From the NCBI GenBank assembly GCA_029582165.1, contig CM055884.1, positions 19,065,037 to 19,129,036 of the forward strand: 64,000 nucleotides of DNA, written 5' to 3'. This document shows, in pieces, positions 49,250-59,538 of this stretch (positions within the stretch are counted from its first letter, which is position 1; every line of letters begins with the position of its first letter). The notes beneath the pieces were generated by a model. That model saw nothing but the letters and a program-made list of their open reading frames with translations, did no database searches and was not told where the DNA came from. Source of the DNA: Portulaca oleracea. Taxonomy: Eukaryota; Streptophyta; Magnoliopsida; Caryophyllales; Portulacaceae. Made by a program: the position numbers and the translations under genes.

Positions 49250-52200
49250 CGACCCGCCCTAAACCCGTATTAATTAAGGGCTTAATCCCAGTGATTAACG
49301 AAATTACGCTGTTCAAAATTTTCTTTCTTTTACGTTAATATGGTTATTACTGTTATTATTATTATTTATTTTTATGCGTGACAGGTCTCGAGCAAGGCGA
49401 TGGTTAAACGGGTTGATTTTATGTTATCTCGAATTTAAAGTTATAATTATTATTGCGAGTTTATGAATACTTTTACGATAAGTTTTATAATTTATTTTAT
49501 CGTTCTCAATGTTACGCTTGTAACCGAAGAAGGTTATATTAATTTTAATTTCCATTTCATTTACGATTTATATTACCCAACCTTCCTAAGTATATTTTAT
49601 TGCTCAATTCATTTTATTAATATGTCCTACCAATTTATTTTATGTGGTTTAGTACTAGTTAATTTTACTCAATTTATTCCCAAGTAATTTTATTTAATTT
49701 TTGCTAAACTATTTTATCAAGTTTTATGATGATTAATTTTATCTAGTTTATTACCAATTACCTTACCTAGCTAATTTTAATGACACCTTTGTTAGCCTAA
49801 TTACTAATTAGAAGAATGGTTCAAGTAGTGTTTTAATTTAATTAAGGGAGTGTTTTTATATATACAAGGGGGGAGTAATAAGGCCTTCTATTTCATTTTT
49901 ACAAATCAGAAATTCATCTCACCTCAACCCTTCTCCCCCTTTCTCCTCTGCCCAGCCCAAGCAGCCCTGTCAGGGGGTTTTCCGGTGACCGGCCGGCGGC
50001 CAGCCTGCGGCCCAGAGGTGGCCGAGCGCCCCTCTTCCTCCTCTCTTGTGTTTTCTCCTTCAAGTTCTTCTCCAAGTGGTATAATTCTCAAACCCTAACT
50101 CTATTCTCTATACTCTAATCTTGAATTTCATTTCTAATTTGTGTTTTCTTGATGTTTTTCATCTCCTTTATGATTTCTAAGCATGAATTTATAATGTGGT
50201 TAAGTTAGAGTAATTAGGGTTTGAGTTTGAAGTTGATGCATATTAATTGGGTGAAGTTGTGAAGTGTTTCTTGCTTGTTTCTTGATGGGTAATGAAATGG
50301 CTTACTTGCATGAGGTTTTTGATGAGGAAATTAGAGTTTAAGGGGTTGTTTTGAAATGTTTAGTATGCTAATTAAGTCTTATGTTCTTGGATGATATGAT
50401 TTAGTGTGAATTTGACATGGATGTGCTAATTTGAACTTGGGTTGGAATTACAATTGTTATCTAGGGATGCATGTGAAAGATTCCATCTTATTTGGGTAAT
50501 CTTTGAGTATTATAATCTGGAAGAATCATGAGTAATAGTTAATTTGGGCTTTGGTTGTGAATTAGTACAAGTTAGAGGCCAAAGGAGGCACCAAAGTAAG
50601 AATCCAAACATAAAAAGTTTCTGTCTAAGTATCTGATTTTTACAAAGGATGAAAAATGTGAATTTTGCCAAGATTTTTACTGCAAATGATAGCCCAAGTG
50701 ATTATCTAACTCTAGGCTTTGGAATTTCGAGAATCCGATATGTGTAGCCCGAGGTACGAGTAAAACCGTGAAAGGGTGCAATTATATACGTTTTCTGAGT
50801 CAGTAACTTCTTGCTAAGTTTTCGTCCATTTGGAGACTTTATTGGTTTTAGTGATAAACATAAAAGTTTTAGGTTGTTCTTCGAGCTTTCCGGAAACATA
50901 AAGTTTGCATCCATACGATATCGGGTGAGTGAGATATGAGGCTGAGAAGGAGGGCCAGCAGCAAAGTCGCTGCCCAGAATTTTAATAGTTAATTCTAACT
51001 TTAAGGTTGCTTTTTGATCTCCTAGGAGGCTTTAATGAGATGTCGACCTTTGTGTCATTGTTAAGAAGGTTTAAGTAGGTTTTCAAAGTTGATTTAAGTT
51101 ATTTTAGTGTTTGGGATTACCTCCTAAAGGTTTATGGAAATACTAGCAAACCATGGGTAAAGTGATGAGGTTTTGAGTTCGTTTAAGTGGTGTTGATGGC
51201 TAAGTGGTACCTTGACTTCCTAACAAGTTTATGCATTTCCTCGGTGTCTAAATAGTCCAAGGACCATTCCTTCTATGTTTTCAAATCACCGGTCATCGGT
51301 TCGTAAACTTTCCTAAATTCATAATCATGTCCTTATCTAATTTTCGTCGCTTGACAACGTTTCTTTCATGTTTTCGATGACCGAACAACTTCTCTTCTTA
51401 AGCCTTCAAGGACTCCAATTCTATGCTTATCTAAGCTGGTTGTTAAGGATGCTTTATACATCACAAGCTTTCTTTGATCCTATTCAAATTTCGCTATAAG
51501 TTTCGCCTAAATTTCCAAGCCGCATGATTAATTTCAAGTGCTCTGCTTCTGTCCGGGCCTTTTTCCGAGCCCTTCCTTTCATTTTTAGCGTTTAAGCCAG
51601 TTGACAAAGTTGTAGGGTGTGATTTACCCTTTCCGAAAAGTATCGTTTGCAAAAATCCGAGTTTCCTAGCTCAAATTATCATCAAATCATCGATTTCTCC
51701 AAAAACTGAAATTTCTATTTTCTCATCCCTTTTAAGTTATCAAGTTTTAATTATTTTAATCCCAGCTTGTAAATTTCAAGGACTTTATTAAAGTTCTCAA
51801 TTTTCTTATGCTCTTATTATAGTTTCCAAGTCGCCCAAACCGTCCCAAGCTCGAGGCACGTCACTAGATCTTTCTACTACCCAAGGTACGCGAATTTTCC
51901 AACTTTTCGCTCCTTATTATCATTTAATGTTTTCATGGTTATTTTAAGTTGTGCTTTAATATTTATGTTACGGTTTTAAAAGGTCCCATTTTATGTTTTC
52001 TTTGTGCTAGTTACTTATAGGTGCTAGCTCTCTTTTTATGTATGATACTCCTGATCAGTGTCGGACACGGCCGATGTCGATCGCTTCTCGATACCCAATC
52101 CAAACTTCGATCGGTTTGGGCATGCGCGTGTGTGAGATGCATTGCATCGATCGTAAGGGACCAAATACTTATGTTTTAGTACCTATCTTACCTTTCATGT

Positions 52201-52782
52201 ACTTTACCTTTTATGTTGATGAATCAAGTTATTTTATTCTTGTTTATCCCTTTCCCCGTTTTCAAAATGAATTTAAATGTCGGCACTAAAACCGTTTTCG
52301 AACGGTTTGACGTGTTGGTGGTTTACGTACTGAGTGTTTCCCCACTCATTTTTGCGTATGTTTTAATGTTTTGTTTTAGGCGGTCCGAGCTCGCAAGTCA
52401 AAGGCAATGATAAGCAAAAGTAGGAGTTTTCCCGACCAAGGTAGTCATGAACGTCGTTGTTGGCCGACTCCGGTGGTCTTTATGGTTTCGAAGGCCATTT
52501 TATATATGGAAAGGGTTTTTATATATATCTTTGGTGGTTGTATAAAGTCTAATTCCCATGTTTTGATGGTTCCTAAGTATGGAGTGTTGTATTTCAAAGT
52601 TTGGTGATTGTTTTGTATGGGGTTAAGTATATTTTATTTTTGGGTTATGTTTGGTGTTTGTGTTTGCCTTGTCCCGAGTGGGGACAGCGGTAATACCTCA
52701 ACCCTGGTGTTCCGCTGCGCTAATCACAGGTTTAATTGATGGTTTAAGTTAATCTTGTGGTTAAGGGTTTTGGGGTGTTACA
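49245..52782 (+). mobile_element. Left LTR of D (3538 bp)
   Basis: Its first 800 bp match 63177-64000 with few changes. TATA-like TATATATAC is at 49858-49866. After it come a GC-rich CCGGTGACCGGCCGGCGGCC block (about 49981-50000) and a CT-rich leader. The end GGGGTGTTACA (52782) precedes the primer site. Short frames inside carry no recognised domain. No ACGGT palindrome cluster was found. Confidence 0.85.
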
Positions 52783-52786
52783 GTTG

Positions 52787-52800
52787 TGGTATCAGAGCGG
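52787..52800 (+). other. Primer-binding site of D (tRNA-Met)
   Basis: TGGTATCAGAGCGG, four bases after the LTR end, is the initiator tRNA-Met site, the usual primer of chromoviruses. Confidence 0.95.
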
Positions 52801-53527
52801 AGCTATAAGAAGTATTTTGGGGATGTAGATTCCCTAGGAATGTGAGATATGAATATGGGAAGTATGAATTGTGTATGGGATTTGTGTTCCTTATGGATTG
52901 GATTGGAAATTGTGAATATGTTGGGGATGAATGTTGAGCTTGAAGCTCTAGTTGTGTTTATGAAGTGTAAGTTGTTTTCTTGCAGGAATACAAGTTATGT
53001 AAAAGTTTGGGATAACTCAATTTATAGGGGAAGTGCTATCGAAATTTCTCTAGAATTTAAAGAGTTTTAGTATAAAAATCTAAGGAAGTTTAAGTACAAA
53101 TTGCAAGTAACCTAATAGTTGGTGCAAGTGAAGCGTGCTAAGTGCTTTTGAGAATGCGAGGCAGGTTGAATTAGTCTCGAAAGGAGAATTTGAGTCATTC
53201 AAAGAAAAGTATACAAATCCAATTCCAAGTGGGATTGATGTAGAGGGCAAAGGAAGTGTTAAGTGCCTTATCATGGTGTGTTGTGAAATTTTTAAAAGCG
53301 TTTAAATGATATGAGTGATTAGTACGCTCCAAATATAGTAAGTGAAGTCACAGGGATCTTAAGAAGGGACAAGAGCTTCTTTAGTTGCTCATAAGGGTTA
53401 AGTTAGTTGAGTCTTGGACCTTGTTTTAGTTTTCTTTTGTTTATTTTTTTTTCTTTTTTTTCTCAACGAATTTTACCAATGTTGAAAATTATGACAATCT
53501 TGCGTTAATGCTATATATATAATATAG
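52801..53527 (+). other. Leader of element D
   Basis: Untranslated sequence between primer site and gag. No domain was seen. A short frame 52849-53070 (MNMGSMNCVWDLCSLWIGLE) is unrecognised. A T-rich tract lies at 53430-53465. Confidence 0.5.
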
Positions 53528-54100
53528 ATGGATCACAATGGTGACCCTCTTCCCAACCCGTTCGCGATGTTCATGGAGACCGAAACCAACATTCAAGTCC
53601 ATCTCAAGAAGCTGCAAGACGCTTTCGACGCTTATCGTGCGCTTAATCCGCAAGCCGAGTATCGTGATCACGTGAGCGAGCTAGGGCCTTTCCTTCACGA
53701 GATGCTGTCTTTGGCCGCTCCTCCGAATGCAGGTCTAGCCCCTCCGCACGTTTTTTTTGTTTCCACCACCATACCCTGACTACTTTGGGTTTTAATTCAA
53801 AAAGTTACTCAGGCGCATACCTTTTCCGCCAGTAAGACAGGCAAGCCAGCCTAGGGAAGAGAACTATGCTAATAAGGTAGCCAAGAGAAACCCGACCTCT
53901 TATGCGGGAATTTCTGACCCTGCGATACTAGGAGAATGATTTAGAGATTTGGGAAAGATTTTTGAAGTAGTTGAGGTACCTGAAGATAAGAAGCTGACAA
54001 TAGGGACCTCTTATTTGAAAGGAGAAGCTAATAGTTGGGGGAAAACTATTAAGGGAGAGTACCAAGGGACAAGCAAAGCTTGGCGAAGAGCTATTAATGA
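53528..54100 (+). pseudogene. Gag of element D, broken
   Basis: The ATG at 53528 opens MDHNGDPLPNPFAMFMETET for 83 codons, then stops. In another frame, about 53900-54090, the chromovirus capsid domain can be read: RDLGKIFEVVEVPEDKKLTI, then SYLKGEANSWGKTI, matching the F-x-x-[IL]-F-x-x-x-x-x-P-x-x-x-K-V-x-x-A-x-x-x-L-x-G-x-A-x-x-W-W core. A TGA sits just before it (ILGE*FRDLG). The domain ends near 54090 and no zinc knuckle follows. Confidence 0.75.
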
Positions 54101-55296
54101 ACAACCATTGTGAGGACCAAACCTCTTCTGCTTGGCCTTTATATTTCAAGTTCATTGCTCGAATTCAACCTTTATTCCATGCTCTCATTGTACATCCTCA
54201 TGGTAAAGTTCACCCCCTCATCGCAATATCAAATCCGAGCTTCTCGTTTCCTGTCATTGTTTATTCTCAACAATCTTTATCAAATCCTATCGTTGTTATC
54301 AGTCCAGTACGTTAAGGCATTCAATAACCTACCCTTATCGACTTGTTACCAATTCGTGATCAATTCCTTCATGACCATTACCTACTCTTGACTGCTATTA
54401 ACTCGTTATTTCTTCAGAGATAGACTTCGTTAGATTCATATGACCCTTTTTACTCGCTAAGATTTATCTTTTTCAAGTGGTTGTCATGTTCCACCATGAA
54501 TCTGCATACTATTTCCAAAACTCAGCTTCAATAAAAGTCATACTCGGTTCAAGATCAATAACTTATGCTCTATCACACCAGGAAGTTACTGCAAAATATT
54601 CATGCATTCCAAACGTTAATTCCCTTAATTCAGAAATCAGAAGACTGATTCTAATATCTTTCCTTTTCAAATCAAGCTCATTTCGATGTACTTACGAATT
54701 TCCTTGTTCATGAAATCATTGTAATCATTATCTTTATCAATTATGCTATATTTTGTTGATCTTCGTTTTCTTAATGTATATACATGTGTCGTTGGACTAA
54801 AGAATACCTATATCCCTCCATGAAGCTTTAAATCCATCAGTGTGAACCTTTGCTTCGTCGTTAACTTCAGAATTCATGTTTCTACCTCTTATCGATGGCA
54901 TCTTCCTATTATCATATTTTCCTCCGCGCCTGTTAATACCTTTTATAGGAAATAGATGTCAGGAGGGAAGTTTAATAAAGTAAGGAAAAGCGAAGTGCAA
55001 AGGTGTTAGTTTGTATGGAATTTTTGAGATACCTGAGGTAAAGTGGGAAATGTAGAGAAACAGTTGTTCAAGAAGATACTAGGGACCTTCGAGTCAAGAC
55101 TTTTTACAGTTAAGTTGTTCATAAAGTCAAGAATATAGAACGCTTGGAGAAAGATTAGCTCTTCTTCCAGAGAAATAAAGTCATATGGATATATCTGAGA
55201 AAGAAAACATTCTTACCATATAATTTATGAAGGGAAGAGAGTGTTCAGATAATTAATAGAAGTAAAACCCAGTGGTTTGGGGTTTTTGAGAGATAG
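54101..55296. other. Unassigned sequence of D between gag and E
   Basis: I recognise no pol domain on either strand. The first 800 bp are pyrimidine-rich with short frames (54097-54713) lacking known motifs; the last 350 bp turn purine-rich. It may be decayed gag-pol, filler captured by the non-autonomous element, or another insertion. Confidence 0.4.
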
Positions 55297-56723
55297 TGAT
55301 AAGTGCTTCTTGTATATATGAGAACTTGGTCATTTTGATGGAATTTGGGAAATATTTGATTTGATTGTGTTATTTTATACCCGAATTTCCCATATTACAC
55401 TTGGTTTGGAGTTTGGTGAGTTTTGTAGGGAATTTGTGAAGAATCGATGTAAACCGAGCCACAAAAGCAAGTGTAGATCCAAGTTATGAGCTTAAAGGAC
55501 CAAGAAGTGAGGTGTTGGATCGCCCAAGGCCCAAATAATGGCCCAAAGTACTCTTAGGCTCGAAAAAAGCAAAGGACACGGTGCCCTGTGAAGAGCACGG
55601 GTCGTGTCTATGGCCAGAGAGTGAGAAAATTCAAGAAGGAAGCTGACACGGTCCGTGTCATAGGGAGCACGGTCCGTGTCACATGGGGCACGGTCCGTGC
55701 CTACCCTGGCACGGTCCGTGTCTCTCCTGTCTTTTCATTTTCGGCGGTTTTGAAGTGATGTTTGCCTATATTATGCAGATTTCTGGCCGAGTAAGAAACA
55801 ATCATCCATCATCATCCATTTTCATTCCCTAATCATATCATTCATCATCCATATTCCATTCCATCATTGAAGATTGAGAGAAGATTGAAGATCGAAGAGC
55901 AATTTGAGCATACTTTGAAGTGGAGGAGCAAAAGTCCTCCATTGTTGATTCCTAGCAAGTTTGTTCTTCACTTTGGTTTATTTCTCAATCTCTCATAGAT
56001 TTTCATATGCTTTCTAGAATAGATTTCAATTGCTTTGTAGTTTTAAACATGAATTGTGAGTAGTTCTTTTAGTTTAGGGGATGAACCTTTGAAGTTGCTT
56101 GATGAATTGACTTTGTTGGAATGAGTTATCATGAATTTAGTTTGTTTCAATCTATTTGGTCTTTGAATTGAATTGTTATTGCTTTTGCTTGATCACCAAT
56201 TGCATGTTAATAGGTTGTTGGATGAAGTACCGAAAGGAGAAGTTTGATTACCCGAAAACCTATACTGAACTAGTTAGAATTGTCTAGACATAGAAGTTTT
56301 AACTAGGGTTCTAGAGATAGTTAGACCTTTAACCTTGACTAAATCAAAATAACCACGAAAGTAGGTGCTTGGTTAGTCTTGGCAATTCGCTCTAGTGGCA
56401 AAATCTCATTGCGAAATATTCTATGCGATTATCGAACCTTGATTGTGCAAATTAATGAAATGAAAGTTCAATCCACATCGTTGATTCGTTATTTGACTTA
56501 GGTTTCATCCCCTGAACACCTTTTTCCCTTGATTTCATCAGAATAGTTCAGTGAATATTCGTTTGTTTAGACCTTGTTTGTGATTAGAGTTAGATTTAGT
56601 TGATTCAAAACAAAAACCCGATCGGCTTAGCGATCAATTAGGAGGCTAGTTCAGTGCTTTGAAAGGAAAAGTCCCTGTGGGATCGACCTTGATATTTGCT
56701 ACACGCATACCCGCGGCCTATCA
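55297..56723 (+). mobile_element. Left LTR of E (1427 bp)
   Basis: Starts TGATAAGTGCTTCTTG and ends GCGGCCTATCA. Palindromes at 55577-55722 are followed by a TATA-like CCTATATTATG (about 55765-55775). A CATCATCCAT-rich stretch follows (55800-55870). The last 60 bp (GTGGGATCGACCTTGATATT) resemble the LTR end of element A. Confidence 0.9.
55577..55775 (+). promoter_or_regulatory. Palindrome cluster and TATA-like box in left LTR of E
   Basis: GACACGGTCCGTGTC (55645-55659), AGCACGGTCCGTGTC (55666-55680), GCACGGTCCGTGC (55688-55700) and GCACGGTCCGTGTC (55709-55722) are close or perfect palindromes around one T. Altered units precede them (GACACGGTGCCCTGTG and AGCACGGGTCGTGTC). The TATA-like box begins about 43 bp after the last unit. 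The core ACGGTCCGT is identical to that of copias H and I. Confidence 0.85.
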
Positions 56724-56729
56724 AGTTTT

Positions 56730-56747
56730 TGGCGCCGTTGCCGGGGA
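56730..56747 (+). other. Primer-binding site of E (tRNA-Asp)
   Basis: TGGCGCCGTTGCCGGGGA is a perfect complement of the tRNA-Asp 3' end, six bases after the LTR end. Confidence 0.97.
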
Positions 56748-56862
56748 CTTTGTCCCTAGCCAGCCACTGAACGATTACCCTAAGGTTGCCTAAGTCTTTT
56801 ATTTTCTGTTTTGATTTTCCTTGGTGTTTTTGTTTTTGTCTTCCGAGGTTTACTCTACGTGC

Positions 56863-59538
56863 ATGCAAAAAGTTCAACTCTTTGAGCTTGATCCTGAAAT
56901 CGAAAGAACCTTTCGCTCCCGGCGAAAGAAGCAAAGGTTAGAGCACGCCCGGAGAAGACAAGAAGAGAACTCCAAGCGAAAGAACACCATGTCCGGTGGT
57001 GGCGGCGGTGGTGGAGAGCCTAGAATCACGCTTAGCTCCTATGTGATGCCGAATGTCACAAATCAACCCTCCGCCATTAATCCTCCAAGAGTGGCCGCTG
57101 ACGATTTCGAGCTGAGGAGTTCACTTATCAATTTGGTGAAGGCCAACCAATTCCATGGCCTCCCCAATGAAGATCCCAATCGGCACCTTCGCCTATTCAA
57201 CCAAGCATGTGAGACTTTTAAGGCAAATGGTGCAACGCCCGATGCAATCAAGCTGCGATTGTTTCCCTTCTCACTTGAAGGGAAGGCTTGGGAGTGGTTG
57301 GATGCTCTTCCATCAAGCTCTGCCATCACCACTTTTGACCAACTTGCTGGCCTATTCTTGGCGAAGTACTTTCCTCCTAGCAAGTTGACGAGCCTCCGGA
57401 ATCAAATCTCAACATTTGTCCAAGAGCCGGATGAGTCCCTCTATGAAGCATGGGAGAGGTTCAAGGACCTCTTACGTCAATGCCCCCACCATGGTTTAAA
57501 ACCATGGGTCCCGATCCAAGCTTTCTACAATGGGGTGGATGACAACTTGAGGGCCAACATCTTGGCGGCGGCAGGGGGCAACATCATGTCCAAGACAGTG
57601 GCAGAACTCCAAACTTTGATTGAGGAGATGGCGATCAATAGCTACCAGTGGTCAAAGCCCCGTTCCAAGAGGACGGGAGGTAAGTATGAAGTCGATGCCA
57701 TTTCTATGTTGAATGCTAAGTTGGATGCCATGACTAAGAAGATGGATATGTTGAATGTGAATGCTCCCCCTCCCCTTCCATGTGCGTCGTGTCAATCATA
57801 TGAGCATGAGACCTTGAATTGTCCTAGTGGGTTGGTTAGTAATGAATCGACCGAAGTGGTTAACTATGTTGGTAATAGGCAAAACTTTGACCCTTTTTCC
57901 AATACTTACAATCCCGGTTTTAGGTTCCACCCGAACTTTTCTTACCGGAATAATAACCAAACGGGTCAACCCCAAGGACAAAGACAACCCCAACCACCTC
58001 CACCACAAGCTCCCCAAAATCCTGACCTAGAGTCCATGATACAAGCTTTGATGTTGTCTCAACAACAACACCAACAACGGCAACTTGAGCATCAACAAAG
58101 ACAAGATGAGGTGATTAAGGCCTTAGCTACTAAAGTTGACCTTATGAGCACCCACACTCAAATGCTTGAGAATCAAATTGCCATTCAAGCTGGTACCTCC
58201 ACTACCCCTCCGGGAATGCTTCCCGGAAAGCCCGAACCTAACCCTAAGGAACAATGTAATGCCATTGTTTTGAGGAGTGGGACACAATATGAGGGACCTA
58301 GCGTGCCAAATTCCAAGCATGGGGGAGTAGTGGTTGAGAAAGAGGTTGAGAAGCCTAGTGAGAATGTTGTTGGTTTTGAAAGAGAGAAAGACCTTGAGAG
58401 TGAGAATTCAAAAGAGAACACCGAAACCCGACCTTCATCTCCACCTAGAGTTTACAAACCACCGTTACCCTTTCCTCAAAGATATGCTAAGGCTAAATTT
58501 GATGCAAAATTCGGCAAGTTCTTTAATATGTTAAAGCAATTGAATGTGAATGTGTCGTTTTTGGATGTTTTATCTCAAATGCCTTTGTATGCAAAGTTTT
58601 TGAAAGAAATCCTCTCTAAAAAGAGGAAAATTGATGAAATTGAGGAAGTTGCTTTGACTGAAGAATGTAGTTCTGTGGTTCTTAACAAGCTTACTCCTAA
58701 GCTTAAGGACCCGGGAAGCTTTAGTATTCCATGTGGCCTAGGTAGCTTAACCGTTGACCGAGCTTTGTGTGATGTGGGTTCTAGTGTAAGCTTAATGCCC
58801 TATTCTTTGTATGAACGGTTGAACCTAGGAGAGTTGAGACCAACTACCATGTCATTGCAAATGGCAGATCGTTCTATCAAGTACCCTAAGGGTATTTTGG
58901 AGGACTTTCCCCTTAAGATGGGTGATTGCTATGTGCCGATTGATTTCGTCATCCTTGATATGCCCGAAGATTCCCGTACCCAAATCATTTTGGGGAGACC
59001 TTTTCTTGCTACAGTAGGGTGTGTCATAGATGTACAAGGTGGAAAGATGAAGTTTAGGATAGGGGAACATGAACTTGAGTTTGATTTATTCCGTGATGTT
59101 TTGCCACGTGGCGTTTCCCCTTGTTTTGGTGTTGATGTGCTATGTGAGAAAGATAAGCATGTTGATAGTTTGGTTTGTGAAAAGAATGATGATTGTGTGC
59201 ATGTAGTGGAGAGTGAAAAAGTTGAGAAGTTTCATGATAATTTTGTTGAACATTCTTGTGGTTTATTTATTGATAAAGGCCATGAACTTGGCGATGCGAG
59301 GATGGGGATAAAAGAAATTTTGCCCCCACCGAACATCATCAAGAACATGCCTTATGCTATTAACAAGGGTGCTTTCAATGAGTTTTTCAGGTTTGATGAT
59401 GGTGATCCCTCCATTTTTGAAGGAGGTGATGGGTTTGACCCAAACTGTAGGGTCAATTTGAAGACGTTTGAAGGTACTTTACAAGATGGAGCTCCTAAAG
59501 CCCTTGGCTATGGAGTTATGGACTATTCACCCGGTTGA
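56863..59538 (+). CDS. Gag-protease of element E, uninterrupted
   Basis: From the first ATG (56863) the frame has 891 codons; a later ATG at 56989 (MSGGGGGGGEPRI) is possible. Order: basic N terminus with LDPEIERTFRSRRKKQR; capsid domain with GLPNEDPNRHLRLFNQACET, LEGKAWEWLDALP, YEAWERFKDLLRQCPHHGL and MSKTVAELQTLIEEM; zinc knuckle CASCQSYEHETLNC (about 57784-57825); Gln/Pro-rich linker; charged part; aspartic protease with RALCDVGSSVSLMP (about 58758-58800) and QIILGRPFLATVGCVIDVQG. It ends with a stop at 59536-59538, with no pol after it. No inactivating change is seen, so it may still make particles. Confidence 0.9.
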   Translation: MQKVQLFELDPEIERTFRSRRKKQRLEHARRRQEENSKRKNTMSGGGGGGGEPRITLSSYVMPNVTNQPSAINPPRVAADDFELRSSLINLVKANQFHGLPNEDPNRHLRLFNQACETFKANGATPDAIKLRLFPFSLEGKAWEWLDALPSSSAITTFDQLAGLFLAKYFPPSKLTSLRNQISTFVQEPDESLYEAWERFKDLLRQCPHHGLKPWVPIQAFYNGVDDNLRANILAAAGGNIMSKTVAELQTLIEEMAINSYQWSKPRSKRTGGKYEVDAISMLNAKLDAMTKKMDMLNVNAPPPLPCASCQSYEHETLNCPSGLVSNESTEVVNYVGNRQNFDPFSNTYNPGFRFHPNFSYRNNNQTGQPQGQRQPQPPPPQAPQNPDLESMIQALMLSQQQHQQRQLEHQQRQDEVIKALATKVDLMSTHTQMLENQIAIQAGTSTTPPGMLPGKPEPNPKEQCNAIVLRSGTQYEGPSVPNSKHGGVVVEKEVEKPSENVVGFEREKDLESENSKENTETRPSSPPRVYKPPLPFPQRYAKAKFDAKFGKFFNMLKQLNVNVSFLDVLSQMPLYAKFLKEILSKKRKIDEIEEVALTEECSSVVLNKLTPKLKDPGSFSIPCGLGSLTVDRALCDVGSSVSLMPYSLYERLNLGELRPTTMSLQMADRSIKYPKGILEDFPLKMGDCYVPIDFVILDMPEDSRTQIILGRPFLATVGCVIDVQGGKMKFRIGEHELEFDLFRDVLPRGVSPCFGVDVLCEKDKHVDSLVCEKNDDCVHVVESEKVEKFHDNFVEHSCGLFIDKGHELGDARMGIKEILPPPNIIKNMPYAINKGAFNEFFRFDDGDPSIFEGGDGFDPNCRVNLKTFEGTLQDGAPKALGYGVMDYSPG

